The notes beneath the pieces are model-generated. The model did not search any database. It was not told the origin of the DNA and saw nothing but the letters and a program-made list of their open reading frames with translations. A stretch of 64,000 bases of DNA, taken from the NCBI GenBank assembly GCA_018260445.1, contig JAGLBE010000004.1:1-64000 (forward strand). Reading direction: 5' to 3'. This DNA is from Psychrobacter sp. GTDB lineage: Bacteria > Pseudomonadota > Gammaproteobacteria > Pseudomonadales > Moraxellaceae. Of the stretch, positions 17,324 to 26,638 are shown piece by piece (positions within the stretch are counted from its first letter, which is position 1; every line of letters starts with the position of its first letter). The translations under genes were made by a program, and so were the position numbers.

Positions 17324-18736
17324 CTAATTCTTTTTCGGTCGTTTGGTATACTTTGTCTCACGTGTCAGCAAACGGTTTTTATACTTACTGCCTTTGGTCA
17401 GCACTGGCTTTTTATCGGCATAGGGGTTTTTGTTCATTTTAAACTCGACTTTAAGCGGCGTGCCCTCAAGCTTAAAGACTGCTCGAAATTCGTTTTCAAG
17501 ATAACGCTGATAACTCTTTGGCAGGGATCCGGTTTGGTTACCATGAATGACCACAACGGGCGGATTATGCCCCCCTAAATGAGCATAGCGCAGTTTAATA
17601 CGGCGACCACCGGACATCGGCGGTGGATGGGCGGCCACCGCATCTTCTAATATTTGGGTGAGGCGATTGGTAGACACTTTAAACATCGAGGATTCATAGG
17701 CTCTATGAATGGACGGGTATAAATTGCCCACATTAGTCCCATGTAACGCCGAGATAAAATGTACTTTGACATAGGAGACAAAGTTAAAACGGCGATCGAG
17801 CTCAAAGCGAATCATATCTTTTTTATCGTCCGATAAGCCATCCCATTTATTTATGGCGATAACAATCGCTCGGCCAGCGTCTAACGCATAGCCGAGCATA
17901 TGCAAATCTTGATCCACAATACCTTCTTGGGCGTCAATCACCACGATAACAACATTGGCATCTTTAATGGCTTGCAGCGCTTTAATCACCGAAAACTTTT
18001 CTACCTTCTCCTCAATGCGACCACGCCGGCGCACCCCCGCCGTATCAATCAACACATAGTTTTTGCCATTGCGCTCAAAGGGAATGTAAACGCTGTCACG
18101 AGTGGTGCCCGGCATGTCAAACACCACCACCCTATCTTCACCCAGCATCCGATTTACCAAGGTAGATTTGCCCACATTTGGGCGGCCAATAATCGCCAGT
18201 TTCAGGCCGTCTTGGTTGCTCTCTTCTACATCTTCGGGCATATCTTGGGTGATATCTTCAAGCAAATCCATCAGGCCACGGCCGTGACTGGCCGCCATTG
18301 GATAAGGCTCGCCCAAACCTAAGGCATAAAACTCGCCAATGGCCGCTTCATGAACGCCATCAATCTTATTGGCCACCAAAAATACGGGCTTGCCAAGGGT
18401 GTGTAATTGTCTGGCAATTTCGGCATCGGCGCCAATCATACCTGCCCTAGCATCTACCACAAACACCAAAATATCTGCTTCATGAATTGCCGTATGCGAC
18501 TGCGCCGCCATATAATCATCAATGTTGCCCAAGCCTTCATCGGCCTCACCAATACCGCCCGTATCAATGACGACAAACGACTTTTCATTATAGGTGGCAT
18601 CGCCATACTGGCGGTCACGGGTGAGACCCGATAAATCTGCCACCAAGGCTTGGCGGGAGTTGGTCATTTGGTTAAATATTGTCGATTTACCCACATTCGG
18701 GCGGCCAATTAAGGCAACGACAGGTTTTATGGACAT
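17324..18736 (-). CDS. der: Ribosome biogenesis GTPase Der (EngA)
   Basis: A tandem GTPase needed for 50S subunit maturation. Both G domains carry [10 protein letters not shown]-loops; the first has DTGG and ANKID, the second DTAG and NKWD motifs; a KH-like domain follows, and the C-terminus is Lys-rich. The frame extends to 18778, but ATG at 18736 ([19 protein letters not shown]) has a GAGAGA ribosome-binding site and gives the normal family N-terminus. Its usual neighbours hisS and bamB are not present here. Confidence 0.95.
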   Translation of the reverse strand: MSIKPVVALIGRPNVGKSTIFNQMTNSRQALVADLSGLTRDRQYGDATYNEKSFVVIDTGGIGEADEGLGNIDDYMAAQSHTAIHEADILVFVVDARAGMIGADAEIARQLHTLGKPVFLVANKIDGVHEAAIGEFYALGLGEPYPMAASHGRGLMDLLEDITQDMPEDVEESNQDGLKLAIIGRPNVGKSTLVNRMLGEDRVVVFDMPGTTRDSVYIPFERNGKNYVLIDTAGVRRRGRIEEKVEKFSVIKALQAIKDANVVIVVIDAQEGIVDQDLHMLGYALDAGRAIVIAINKWDGLSDDKKDMIRFELDRRFNFVSYVKVHFISALHGTNVGNLYPSIHRAYESSMFKVSTNRLTQILEDAVAAHPPPMSGGRRIKLRYAHLGGHNPPVVVIHGNQTGSLPKSYQRYLENEFRAVFKLEGTPLKVEFKMNKNPYADKKPVLTKGSKYKNRLLTRETKYTKRPKKN

Positions 18737-19185
18737 CTTGTCTCTCTCTAGGTTGGGCGTGTGCGCCTGATTGGGCAAAGCTTATAGGGGGTTTATGCTC
18801 ATGTGTGCGTGTGGTTATGTAGTGATGTATAGGCTAGGACAACTGCAAGCCAGCGGTATCGTTACTGAATCACATTAAGTCAGCGCAAATATTTTAGGTT
18901 GTTTGAGCGATGTTGCTAACGCTTTGTTTAGACGCTAAAAGGATAAATGCACAGAAAAGTCACTGAACATATAGACTTAATGTATATAAAATAGAATGCC
19001 TTATCGATTTAGGCATGCCTAAAGGTAGGTATATGATAACATGGTTTTAACCTAACTCGATAACGGACCCGCGACTGTTTTGCCAGCTAGCCTTGGGTTA
19101 AGTTATGATGTTGCAAGCGGAGGTAGCAAACAACAGCCTAGTTGCAGGCCTTTAAAATACATTTAAAATACATTGCTTTAATATC
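18737..19185. other. Intergenic region, no gene seen
   Basis: AT-rich spacer between divergent der and the repeat array preceding the next gene. Apart from the likely der promoter I see nothing definable. Confidence 0.4.
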
Positions 19186-19200
19186 ATCTGCTTTAAAACG

Positions 19201-19290
19201 CCTAGCTTTAAAATGCCTAGCTTTAAAATGCCTAGCTTTAAAACGCCTAGCTTTAAAATGCCTAGCTTTAAAACGCCTAGCTTTAAAATG
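19201..19290 (+). repeat. 15-bp tandem repeat, six copies, upstream of a hypothetical gene
   Basis: Six units of CCTAGCTTTAAAATG (some ending ACG), with more degenerate units on both sides (about 19150-19332). In the frame of the next gene the array reads as MPSFK/TPSFK pentapeptides and is open all the way into it, so the true start of that gene is ambiguous. Confidence 0.95.
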
Positions 19291-19341
19291 CTTGGTTTAA
19301 AATGCTTAGTATTAAAAATACCTACTTTAAAGATGCTCATT

Positions 19342-20106
19342 ATGACCAGACGTTCTGCACCCTTTGTGGCTCCCGACTTTTTTAGCCTTAGCGACTTGAA
19401 TGACCTTAGCGCCAGCACCAGGCTGGAGGGTGTTGATAACGTCAATAACTTAGACACTAAAGCGCGCAAGCAATACGCCAAAGAATTGCTCTCCACTTTG
19501 CAAGCCGATATCGCCGCGTTTCGAGACGAGCAGTTTCCGCCAGATATATTGCGCCAAGTGCGCGATATGCCCATTTATCAAGGCAATATGGCTGAGGTTA
19601 AGGCGTATCAGCAGCGCTGGCAGCCTTACTTAGATAGGGCCATGCTGTTTTATCCATCGGCCTATCTACCGCCTGATAACTTGCCCCTACCTGCCAGCCT
19701 AGAGATTCCGCAGTTTGTGTACCATGTGCAGCGGCTACATCTCACCAAAACCCGAGCCAAAGAGTCTAAAAATTTTGGCTCGGTGGGGGCTTTAGTGGCG
19801 AAATGTGGCGAATTTAAAGACAAAGAGATAGCGTTGTTAGAAAAAGTACTGGCGCAAGATGAGGGGGTAAGATTGGTCGCCCACCGTGAGTTTATAGACC
19901 TGCGCGCCTATGTGTTTTGTCGCAACCAAAAAGGCGAGCTGCTGGAGCCAGAACGTTTGCGCTTTTATCGCACCGGGCTGATTGTCCAAGCACTGCCTGA
20001 TTTTAAAATTGTGGACAGCCGGCAAAAACCGCGTAAACGGCGCAATGATGCGTATAGCCTACCCTTGGCAGACAACGACGTTTGGCGCATTTATCAAAAA
20101 AAATGA
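19342..20106 (+). CDS. Conserved-looking hypothetical protein
   Basis: About 254 residues from the chosen ATG (MTRRSAPFVAPDF). Codons further upstream (19213 onward) are in frame but made of a tandem repeat; ATG at 19333 is another option. The protein is soluble, rich in Arg/Lys towards the C-terminus, and has no signal peptide, membrane helix or motif that I recognise. A central stretch (YHVQRLHLTKTRAKESKNFG) is basic and the end is strongly basic (DSRQKPRKRRND), compatible with nucleic-acid contact, but this is only inference. It is followed by the antiporter gene at 20274. Confidence 0.75.
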   Translation: MTRRSAPFVAPDFFSLSDLNDLSASTRLEGVDNVNNLDTKARKQYAKELLSTLQADIAAFRDEQFPPDILRQVRDMPIYQGNMAEVKAYQQRWQPYLDRAMLFYPSAYLPPDNLPLPASLEIPQFVYHVQRLHLTKTRAKESKNFGSVGALVAKCGEFKDKEIALLEKVLAQDEGVRLVAHREFIDLRAYVFCRNQKGELLEPERLRFYRTGLIVQALPDFKIVDSRQKPRKRRNDAYSLPLADNDVWRIYQKK

Positions 20107-20273
20107 TAAAAAAATAGGCAAGCGTAGACTGTTTACTCTTATACTCTAATATGCCGACGACGTAATGGCAGCACCTAAAAGTCACATCCAACATCCCAAT
20201 AGCTGTGCAACCACCCTATTCATTATCTTTTCAATCTTTTAAATCTTTTCCACACTCACTTATAGGATAAGCA

Positions 20274-22121
20274 ATGCTCGCCGCTGCACTCGTTCAACCC
20301 AACCTTATGCTGCAGGCCACTATTTTTTTAGGGGCAACCTTACTGCTGGTGCCGCTTGGGAAACACTTTGGCATTTCAACCGTGTTGGGTTATCTGATTA
20401 CCGGCTTGCTGTTGGGCCCAAGCGCGCTGGATATTGCTGGCGACGCCGAAAGCCTGATGCATTTTTCAGAGTTTGGGGTGGTGATGCTGTTGTTTGTGAT
20501 AGGACTTGAGCTACAACCCTCACGGCTTTGGGCGCTACGCCGCTCTATCTTTGTGTTTGGTGGCTTGCAAGTTGGGGTTACCGGCCTTGTGCTGATGGCC
20601 TTGGTGTATCAGTTTGCGGGGCTTAAAATAGACACCGCTTTTATCGTCGGCTTTGGGCTTGCGCTCTCCTCCACCGCCTTTGTTCTACAGGTGCTCAACG
20701 AAAAAGAGCAACTCTCCAGCACGCATGGGCGTGAGGCGTTTACTATTTTATTGTTTCAAGACATTGCGGTGATTCCCATACTGGCGGTGATTCCGTTTTT
20801 ATCGGGGGTGCGCGAACAAACCTATGATTTGATGTATTTTGCCAAAGTAGTGGCGGTATTTGGCGGGTTATTTCTGGTTAGCCGCTATGTGGTTCGTCCG
20901 TTCTTTAAATTTGTCGCTTCAAGTGGTGCCACCGAACTATTAACGGCAGTGGCGTTGTTTATTGTGATTGGGGTGTCTATTTTAATGGGTCAAATTGGCT
21001 TATCTATGGCACTTGGCGCCTTTTTGACCGGTGTTTTACTGGCAGATTCCGAATACCGCCACGAGCTTGAAGCCAGTATCGAGCCGTTTAAAGGCTTGCT
21101 ATTGGGTCTATTTTTTATGTCGGTCGGTATGTTAACCGATGTGAAGCTCATTGTTTCGCACCCCATGCTTATTTTTGGCTTGGCGGCGGCGTTAATGCTG
21201 ATAAAATTTGGCATTTTGGGGCTAATTGCCCGGTTTATGGGCAATCGTTTGCCCACCAGTATTCGGTTAGGGGTCACCTTAGCACAAGGGGGCGAGTTTG
21301 CCTTTGTGTTGTTTGGCACCGCCTCCGCGCAAAACGTATTGCGCCCTGAGCTTGCCAATATGCTCACCCTCATTGTCACTGTGTCTATGGCACTTACGCC
21401 TATTGCCTTTATTCTACTCGAAAAATTTGGCGAGCCAATTTTTGCCAAGCTGCAGCCTAAGCGTGAGTATGACAGCATCCCTGACCATGAACATCCAGTG
21501 ATTATTGCTGGCTTTGGCCGGGTGGGGCAAATTATTGGCCGGGTACTACGGATGCATAACATCGAGTTTACCGCTATCGAACGCTCGGTCAACCAAGTGG
21601 ACTTTGTGCGCAAATTTGGCAATCAGGTATACTACGGCGACCCGCAAAATCCACAAATTTTGCGAGCGGCGGGTATTGATAAAGCCCGAGTGTTCATTTT
21701 AGCCATTGATGACGTGGATCGCTCGATTGCCACAGTGCAATATTTACACCAACATTATCCACATTTAAAGTTACTGGTACGGGCGCGCAATCGCCAGCAT
21801 TATTATCGCCTGCGCGAAGTGGGTGCCACCCATATTTGGCGTGAGACCTACCTAACCGCGCTGGACATGTCGCGCGAATCGCTAGAGATGTTGGGCATTA
21901 CCCCAGAAAAAGCACGCAAAACGATAACCATGTTTAGAGACTATGACGATGAGTTGCTCAATCGACAACAGGCGATTTATGACGATGAAGCGCGTTTGGT
22001 GGAATCGGTTAAATCCTCGTTGGGCGAGCTTGAGAGTCTCTTTGATTCGGACCATAACAAAGGCAAACAAATCGATTTGGAGGAAATTACTACCGCAGCT
22101 GGTCTGCATAAGCCGTCCTAA
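20274..22121 (+). CDS. CPA2-family cation:proton antiporter with RCK/TrkA-N domain (KefB/KefC type)
   Basis: A 615-residue inner-membrane transporter. Residues 1 to about 385 form the Na+/H+ exchanger-type membrane domain with about 12 helices; residues about 405-520 form a nucleotide-binding TrkA-N/RCK domain (VIIAGFGRVGQIIGRVL, a GxGxxG fold). KefB/KefC members are K+/H+ antiporters gated by glutathione adducts; the ligand here cannot be read from sequence. No kefF/kefG ancillary gene is adjacent. The gene converges on the next one with only about 10 bases between stop codons. Confidence 0.9.
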   Translation: MLAAALVQPNLMLQATIFLGATLLLVPLGKHFGISTVLGYLITGLLLGPSALDIAGDAESLMHFSEFGVVMLLFVIGLELQPSRLWALRRSIFVFGGLQVGVTGLVLMALVYQFAGLKIDTAFIVGFGLALSSTAFVLQVLNEKEQLSSTHGREAFTILLFQDIAVIPILAVIPFLSGVREQTYDLMYFAKVVAVFGGLFLVSRYVVRPFFKFVASSGATELLTAVALFIVIGVSILMGQIGLSMALGAFLTGVLLADSEYRHELEASIEPFKGLLLGLFFMSVGMLTDVKLIVSHPMLIFGLAAALMLIKFGILGLIARFMGNRLPTSIRLGVTLAQGGEFAFVLFGTASAQNVLRPELANMLTLIVTVSMALTPIAFILLEKFGEPIFAKLQPKREYDSIPDHEHPVIIAGFGRVGQIIGRVLRMHNIEFTAIERSVNQVDFVRKFGNQVYYGDPQNPQILRAAGIDKARVFILAIDDVDRSIATVQYLHQHYPHLKLLVRARNRQHYYRLREVGATHIWRETYLTALDMSRESLEMLGITPEKARKTITMFRDYDDELLNRQQAIYDDEARLVESVKSSLGELESLFDSDHNKGKQIDLEEITTAAGLHKPS

Positions 22122-22131
22122 TGACTAGCGG

Positions 22132-23103
22132 TTATTGCCCCTCTTCATTAATGCAGCCTTGCGGTTTTTGTTTGTGATTAAGCGAGGTCTCGCAGTGCCA
22201 GCGGCTATAGACGCCCGCTGTAGGTCGATACATCACCAGCGTTTGTCCGTTAAGATTACGATTGGGAAAGGGCACACCCTGTATCCGAGCCTCGATGCGA
22301 CAAGCGCTTCGTTGGCGATGATTCGTCCCAGTTGCTATCACTGAAGGCGGCACCGACAGGGTAACATAGGGGCTAGTGCTCAACGTTAGTGCCGCTTGCG
22401 TACATTGCCCCGTTTGTTGATAGCGGGTTTCTAATTGAGCGCTGGCAATGCGGGTTACCTCATACACCTCTTGAATAATCATGGCGGCTTTTGGCTTGGC
22501 ATATAACGGCAAAAACTGCACCTTAATAATCGTTAGCGCCAGCAAAAACAGGGCAAACCCAAACCCAAGCCCGATATAGCTAACACTGCCCTCGCGCTGT
22601 AAATGGGCTTGTTGCTTGGCGACGTCATCGGGGTAGTTGGCAATCACGTCGGCAATTTCGCGGCGTGCCATACGGTAATAATAAGCATCCGTCCAGCGCG
22701 CCACCATATAAGACCAAAACAGCCAGATAAACGCAGCGATGCTGAAACGCAGCGGCATCTGATAAGCGACAGCTATCCTACCGATAAACAGAAATTCGGC
22801 CAACACCAAAGCAATGACGATATTGAGCTGAATAAACGACCAGCCAGCAATGGTATAGACTATTGAGTCAAGATAGCGTTTGCGATATAGCAGCCAGCCA
22901 AAGGTCGCAAAAAAAGCCGCCCAATGCCATTTGGCAGACAAATAGCCCTGCGCATCAAACTCGGCAAAACGCTGTAAATAATAGGCTTGTGAGCGGTTGC
23001 CAATAAACCATTTGTCCAATTGGGTGCGTTTTTCAGGCGTCAATGTTTCTTGATAAAATGGCGGCGGCGTGCTCTCTTCGATAAACAACATAACGCATTT
23101 CAT
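22132..23103 (-). CDS. DUF2628-type membrane protein with pilin-like C-terminal part
   Basis: A 323-residue protein. The N-terminal half (about 25-155) matches the DUF2628 pattern: an aromatic-rich stretch YLSAKWHWAAFFATFGWLLY, then several hydrophobic helices and the TDAYYYRMARREI turn. A further membrane helix at about 180-200 is followed by a 120-residue extracytoplasmic part with Cys pairs and a conserved-looking ALTLSTSPYVTLS segment, reminiscent of the pilin-like tails fused to such proteins. Function is unknown. Confidence 0.72.
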   Translation of the reverse strand: MKCVMLFIEESTPPPFYQETLTPEKRTQLDKWFIGNRSQAYYLQRFAEFDAQGYLSAKWHWAAFFATFGWLLYRKRYLDSIVYTIAGWSFIQLNIVIALVLAEFLFIGRIAVAYQMPLRFSIAAFIWLFWSYMVARWTDAYYYRMARREIADVIANYPDDVAKQQAHLQREGSVSYIGLGFGFALFLLALTIIKVQFLPLYAKPKAAMIIQEVYEVTRIASAQLETRYQQTGQCTQAALTLSTSPYVTLSVPPSVIATGTNHRQRSACRIEARIQGVPFPNRNLNGQTLVMYRPTAGVYSRWHCETSLNHKQKPQGCINEEGQ

Positions 23104-23297
23104 TCCAATGATGCCAAACTGTAGTGTCGGTGGTGTGTGCTAATAAGCAAGTTCTGATTATCCGGGTGAATCGTTTTCATGGGCAATAACCGTTATAATA
23201 CGCCACATTGCCTAGCTATTGGGATAGACGTTGTTTATTTAGTTAGTGGCTGTGTAAATACCGCTTTAAAGCACCCCTTAATGGATACCCTTTTGAT

Positions 23298-24257
23298 ATG
23301 AGCTCTAAAACCGCACCTAAAAATGAGGCTTTGCTAACTGGTTTGGCTACCGACCTAACAGAGGCGACAGCACAGGCCAATGACCGTACTGATGTGACTA
23401 ACGATGTGGATGCCAGTCCTAAAGACCATGCCGATGCTCGTGACAATGCTACAGACAATGCTAGTGACAAGGCTACAGACAAGGCTACAGACAAGGTTAA
23501 AAACGAGGCTACAGCAACGGCAGACGTGGCGCACCCTCGCAACATCAATACTTTTATGCGAAGGCGTACGCACGTCAGTAAACATGCCGAGATTGCCTTA
23601 AATGACTCCAGTTTTCGCAAATACATTATCAACACAGCAAACGAGCGCAATGAGGGCATTATCGAGCACATCACCAATTTGCGTGCTTTGTTTGCCGATA
23701 CGGCACAAACCCCCAATGGCAAGGATGCCCCGCTGACCTTAGAGATTGGCTTTGGAATGGGCAGCTCGTTAATTGAGATGGCCGCTGCTGACCCGACTCG
23801 CAACTTTGTAGGCATTGAGGTACACGAGCCGGGTATTGGCAAATGTGCCTATATGGCAGCCGAGCAAGGGCTGACCAATATAAAGCTTATCAATGGCGAT
23901 GCTATCTTATTGATGAAGCAATTGCCAAACAATCATATTGATCGGGTGCAACTTTATTTTCCTGACCCGTGGCAAAAACGGCGTCATTATAAACGCCGCT
24001 TTGTGAATCCCGAACGTATGCAACTGGTGACCGACTGCCTAAAACCACAAGGTTGGTTTCATACGGCAACCGACTGGGAGCATTATGCCTTTTGTATGCT
24101 TGAGGTACTCGATAATGTGGTTGGCCTAACCAATCAAGCAGGGCGTGGTCATTTTGCCGCTCGTCCTGATTTTAGGCCAATGACTAAGTTTGAAAACCGA
24201 GGCCTTGACCGTGGCCATGGCGTTTGGGATCTGATTTATATTAAAGAGTCGAGCTAG
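23298..24257 (+). CDS. trmB: tRNA (guanine-N7-)-methyltransferase TrmB
   Basis: A SAM-dependent enzyme that makes m7G46 in the variable loop of tRNA. The catalytic domain starts near residue 85; [15 protein letters not shown] is the SAM site and the diagnostic [16 protein letters not shown] block is present, as is a TDWEHYA segment. The first 75 residues are a Thr/Ala/Asp/Lys-rich extension built from short repeats (ATDKATDK type), absent from the usual 230-240-residue enzyme. The stop codon lies inside a 16-bp tandem repeat. Confidence 0.94.
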   Translation: MSSKTAPKNEALLTGLATDLTEATAQANDRTDVTNDVDASPKDHADARDNATDNASDKATDKATDKVKNEATATADVAHPRNINTFMRRRTHVSKHAEIALNDSSFRKYIINTANERNEGIIEHITNLRALFADTAQTPNGKDAPLTLEIGFGMGSSLIEMAAADPTRNFVGIEVHEPGIGKCAYMAAEQGLTNIKLINGDAILLMKQLPNNHIDRVQLYFPDPWQKRRHYKRRFVNPERMQLVTDCLKPQGWFHTATDWEHYAFCMLEVLDNVVGLTNQAGRGHFAARPDFRPMTKFENRGLDRGHGVWDLIYIKESS

Positions 24258-24282
24258 CAAAGAGTAGAGCTAGCAAAGAGTA
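24251..24282 (+). repeat. 16-bp tandem repeat across the trmB stop codon
   Basis: Two perfect copies of GAGCTAGCAAAGAGTA; the first contains the TAG stop of trmB. Confidence 0.93.
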
Positions 24283-24418
24283 GAGCGTGAAACAGTGCAT
24301 TGAATCACCGATTCAACAGGTTGGACTTGGCATAATCACGACTTAGGCAAAGTATGCTCCGTTATCAAGACTGACAATGGCTTGATGGATAAGGCTTAAA
24401 AGGGTTTTCCCCATTATC

Positions 24419-24654
24419 TGTGGATAACCCTGTGGATAACTCGCTACTTGACAGCAGTTATCCTAACAAGCATACGGGCTAAGATAAAATTGTTCATTTT
24501 TCATACAGTTATTTTTATGTTTAAAATCATATACTTATAGTGAAAATGATTTAAGTGACTGAGCAATGCAAAAAATTACTAAAGTTTTATGACAGTATGA
24601 TGTTTCACACTCAGCACCGAGTTGTTGAGCTGGTTGCAAAGCTAATTATCCACG
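24419..24654. promoter_or_regulatory. DnaA-box cluster with AT-rich spacer
   Basis: Two perfect DnaA boxes in the same orientation, TGTGGATAA at 24419-24427 and 24431-24439, lie 12 bp apart; a near-box TTATCCACG in the opposite orientation is at 24646-24654. Between them (about 24480-24560) the sequence is very AT-rich. The region is the non-coding gap between trmB and rlmH and shows no gene. Confidence 0.6.
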
Positions 24655-24747
24655 CTTAGGTGCTTGTATGTGGGCATACTTAGCTTAAAAATTGAGTAGG
24701 ACAGGCATACCTTGCAGCCCATTAATCCTAATAAGGCAAACTTGTTG

Positions 24748-25236
24748 ATGAAATTGCGTATTTTAAGTGTCGGTGGCAAAATGCCAGCTTGGGTCAATGC
24801 CGGGTTTAATGAGTACCACAAACGTATCCAGCCGCTGTTGGTGACCGAAATGGTCGACTTGCCAGCAGCGAAACGTGCCAAAGCAGCGTCTGCTGCCAAT
24901 ATAGCGCAATATTGCGAGCAAGAGGGCGTGGCTATTTTGCAAGCGCATCACAGCATGAATCGAGAGCAACTTTGGGTGCTGGACGTTAAAGGCACTCTGT
25001 TATCCACCGAACAGCTGGCTCGCAAATTGAGTGCTGCGATGCAGACAGGTGATGACGTGGCTTTGGTGATTGGCGGCGCCGATGGCGTGTCGCCTGCAGT
25101 ATTGGCGGCAGCGGATTTTAAATGGTCGCTGTCCCCGCTGACTTTGCCGCACCCATTAGTGCGGGTAGTGTTAATGGAGCAGTTGTATCGCGCTATGAGT
25201 ATCAACAACAATCACCCGTATCACCGTGGTAACTAA
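24748..25236 (+). CDS. rlmH: 23S rRNA pseudouridine-1915 N3-methyltransferase RlmH
   Basis: A SPOUT methyltransferase of 162 residues, the normal family length when started at ATG 24748 (MKLRILSVGGKMPAWV); the frame extends 12 codons further upstream. The knot motifs VIGGADGVS and the C-terminal LPHPLVRVVLMEQLYRA and NNNHPYHR are intact. It acts on assembled 70S ribosomes. In many genomes rlmH follows rsfS; that gene is not present here. Confidence 0.95.
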   Translation: MKLRILSVGGKMPAWVNAGFNEYHKRIQPLLVTEMVDLPAAKRAKAASAANIAQYCEQEGVAILQAHHSMNREQLWVLDVKGTLLSTEQLARKLSAAMQTGDDVALVIGGADGVSPAVLAAADFKWSLSPLTLPHPLVRVVLMEQLYRAMSINNNHPYHRGN

Positions 25237-25300
25237 AAGTGCTGTTATCAAAAAGTGCTATCATATTGTGCCAATGAGCCTAAAGCGACAACATCCATAA

Positions 25301-25337
25301 CCGGCATCATTCAACCGGCATCATTCAACCGGCATCG
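25301..25337. repeat. 14-bp tandem repeat
   Basis: Two perfect copies of CCGGCATCATTCAA and a partial third lie between rlmH and the dioxygenase gene. Confidence 0.92.
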
Positions 25338-25397
25338 GCCCAAACCAGACTAGAAGCCTTTGCTTTAAAACAACGCCCCTGACCCCATAACTATGTC

Positions 25398-26303
25398 ATG
25401 ACTTATTCAAACCCTTCAGACTCAGCGTCAACCAACGGCATTAACCACATGCCCTATCTGCACCACGCCCGTAAGGGGGGGGTGGCGGCGTCCGCGATAA
25501 AACCGTTGACCGCCGAGCAGGTATTGTCCACTTTTGAGCATACGGTAACATTGCCCGGCTTGTTTGTATCGCACGGCGCACCCACCTTGGCTATCGAAAA
25601 TAACGCCCCTACCAAAGCACTAGCCCGTGTCGGCCACAACTTGCCTAAGCCCCAAGCTATTTTAATCATGTCAGCGCATTGGGTGACCGAGTCGCTTGAA
25701 ATATCCAGCAATGCCCAACCGCAAACCTGGCACGATTTTACGGGGTTTGATGCGGGTTTGCGTCAAATTGAGTATCCCGCTAGCGGCCATCCAGCGCTCG
25801 CCGAATCGTTATCGGCGCAGTTAAACGACCGTGGCATTGCTAACCGCTTAAACCCGTTACGCCCTCTAGACCATGGCGTTTGGGTACCGCTGTTGCACAT
25901 GTATCCCCATGCAAATGTGCCACTGGTGCAAATCTCTTTACCCAAGTTTTTTGATGCCTATGCCTGTTATCAACTCGGTAACCTTTGCCGCCAATTGCGC
26001 AGCGAGCAAATCTTGGTCATTGGCTCTGGCAATATTACCCACAATTTAGCCAGTCTAAAATGGCAAGCCACGAGCGAAGATGCGCAGGCTAAAGCGTTTA
26101 AAGTCTGGTTACTGCAGCAGCTAAAAACCGATATACCGGCTGCCTTAGACTGGCAACAGTTTGCTGATATTGCGCATATCCATCCCACCAGCGAGCACCT
26201 TTTGCCGCTATTTTTTGCGTTGGGCACGGGTCAACGGGTGTCCTCCATCCATGAAAGCATGGTTCACCATAGTTTGGGGATGGATATCTATCGTTTTGAT
26301 TAA
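25398..26303 (+). CDS. DODA-type extradiol ring-opening dioxygenase (YgiD-like)
   Basis: A 301-residue class III extradiol dioxygenase-family protein (LigB fold, 4,5-DOPA dioxygenase branch). After a 50-residue lead, the metal-site signatures are seen: FVSHGAPTLA, MSAHWVTES, the DHGVWVPLLHMYP block, GSGNITHNL and HPTSEHLLPLFFALG. Substrate in bacteria is generally unknown for this branch. The N-terminal extension before LPGLFVSHG is longer than in E. coli YgiD. The stop codon lies within the first unit of a 15-bp tandem repeat. Confidence 0.9.
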   Translation: MTYSNPSDSASTNGINHMPYLHHARKGGVAASAIKPLTAEQVLSTFEHTVTLPGLFVSHGAPTLAIENNAPTKALARVGHNLPKPQAILIMSAHWVTESLEISSNAQPQTWHDFTGFDAGLRQIEYPASGHPALAESLSAQLNDRGIANRLNPLRPLDHGVWVPLLHMYPHANVPLVQISLPKFFDAYACYQLGNLCRQLRSEQILVIGSGNITHNLASLKWQATSEDAQAKAFKVWLLQQLKTDIPAALDWQQFADIAHIHPTSEHLLPLFFALGTGQRVSSIHESMVHHSLGMDIYRFD

Positions 26304-26382
26304 TCCTGTTTTGATTAATCCTGTTTTGATTAATCCTGTTTTGATGAATTTTGTTTTGATGAATCTTGTTTTGATAAAAACC
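26293..26382 (+). repeat. 15-bp tandem repeat across a stop codon
   Basis: Three perfect copies of GTTTTGATTAATCCT (26293-26337) and two to three diverged copies (GTTTTGATGAATTTT, GTTTTGATGAATCTT). The stop TAA of the dioxygenase (26301-26303) is in the first copy, so each further copy repeats the last two codons and the stop. Confidence 0.95.
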
Positions 26383-26420
26383 ATCGAAGACCAACCAGCA
26401 ACTGTTAAACCAAATGTTAT

Positions 26421-26551
26421 AGGACTTACGCAAAAACAATTTTACCTGGTCAAAAACGACTGGTCACTATTTTGGCAGCGGCTTCGCTTCATCTTTAGAC
26501 GATGCAAAAATAGTGACCAGTAGTTACATCTTCTTAAAATGCGTAAGCTTT
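26421..26551. mobile_element. Degenerate miniature inverted-repeat element with nested hairpin
   Basis: Outer inverted repeats CTTACGCA (26425-26432) and TGCGTAAG (26540-26547) enclose a perfect 15-bp inverted repeat, ACTGGTCACTATTTT (26459-26473) with its complement at 26507-26521, around a 33-nt centre. The left end TATAGGACTTACGCAAAA matches one end of the element at 54887-54945. No target duplication is recognisable and the right tip has diverged. Confidence 0.55.
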
Positions 26552-26638
26552 ATATTAATGTCATCTATTAATGTCATCTCCATTTAATGTTTTTAGCCGT
26601 AATTATTTTTGAGCCCTCACTATTTTTGAGCCCTAACT

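Noticed and set aside
19201-19290. CRISPR-like array
   Set aside because: Units follow each other without spacers and are only 15 bp; this is a plain tandem repeat. The same holds for the other arrays.
20990-21622. Minus-strand frame of 210 codons
   Set aside because: Lies wholly inside the antiporter gene, whose membrane helices and RCK motif are clear; Ser/Ile/Asn-rich composition fits a shadow.
23243-23842. Minus-strand frame of 199 codons with VALSVALS repeats
   Set aside because: Antisense to the repeat-rich start of trmB; the repeats are the complement of the ATDKATDK-coding array.
26552-26638. preQ1 riboswitch before queC
   Set aside because: The leader is short and AT-rich with no recognisable C-rich pseudoknot or conserved aptamer sequence.
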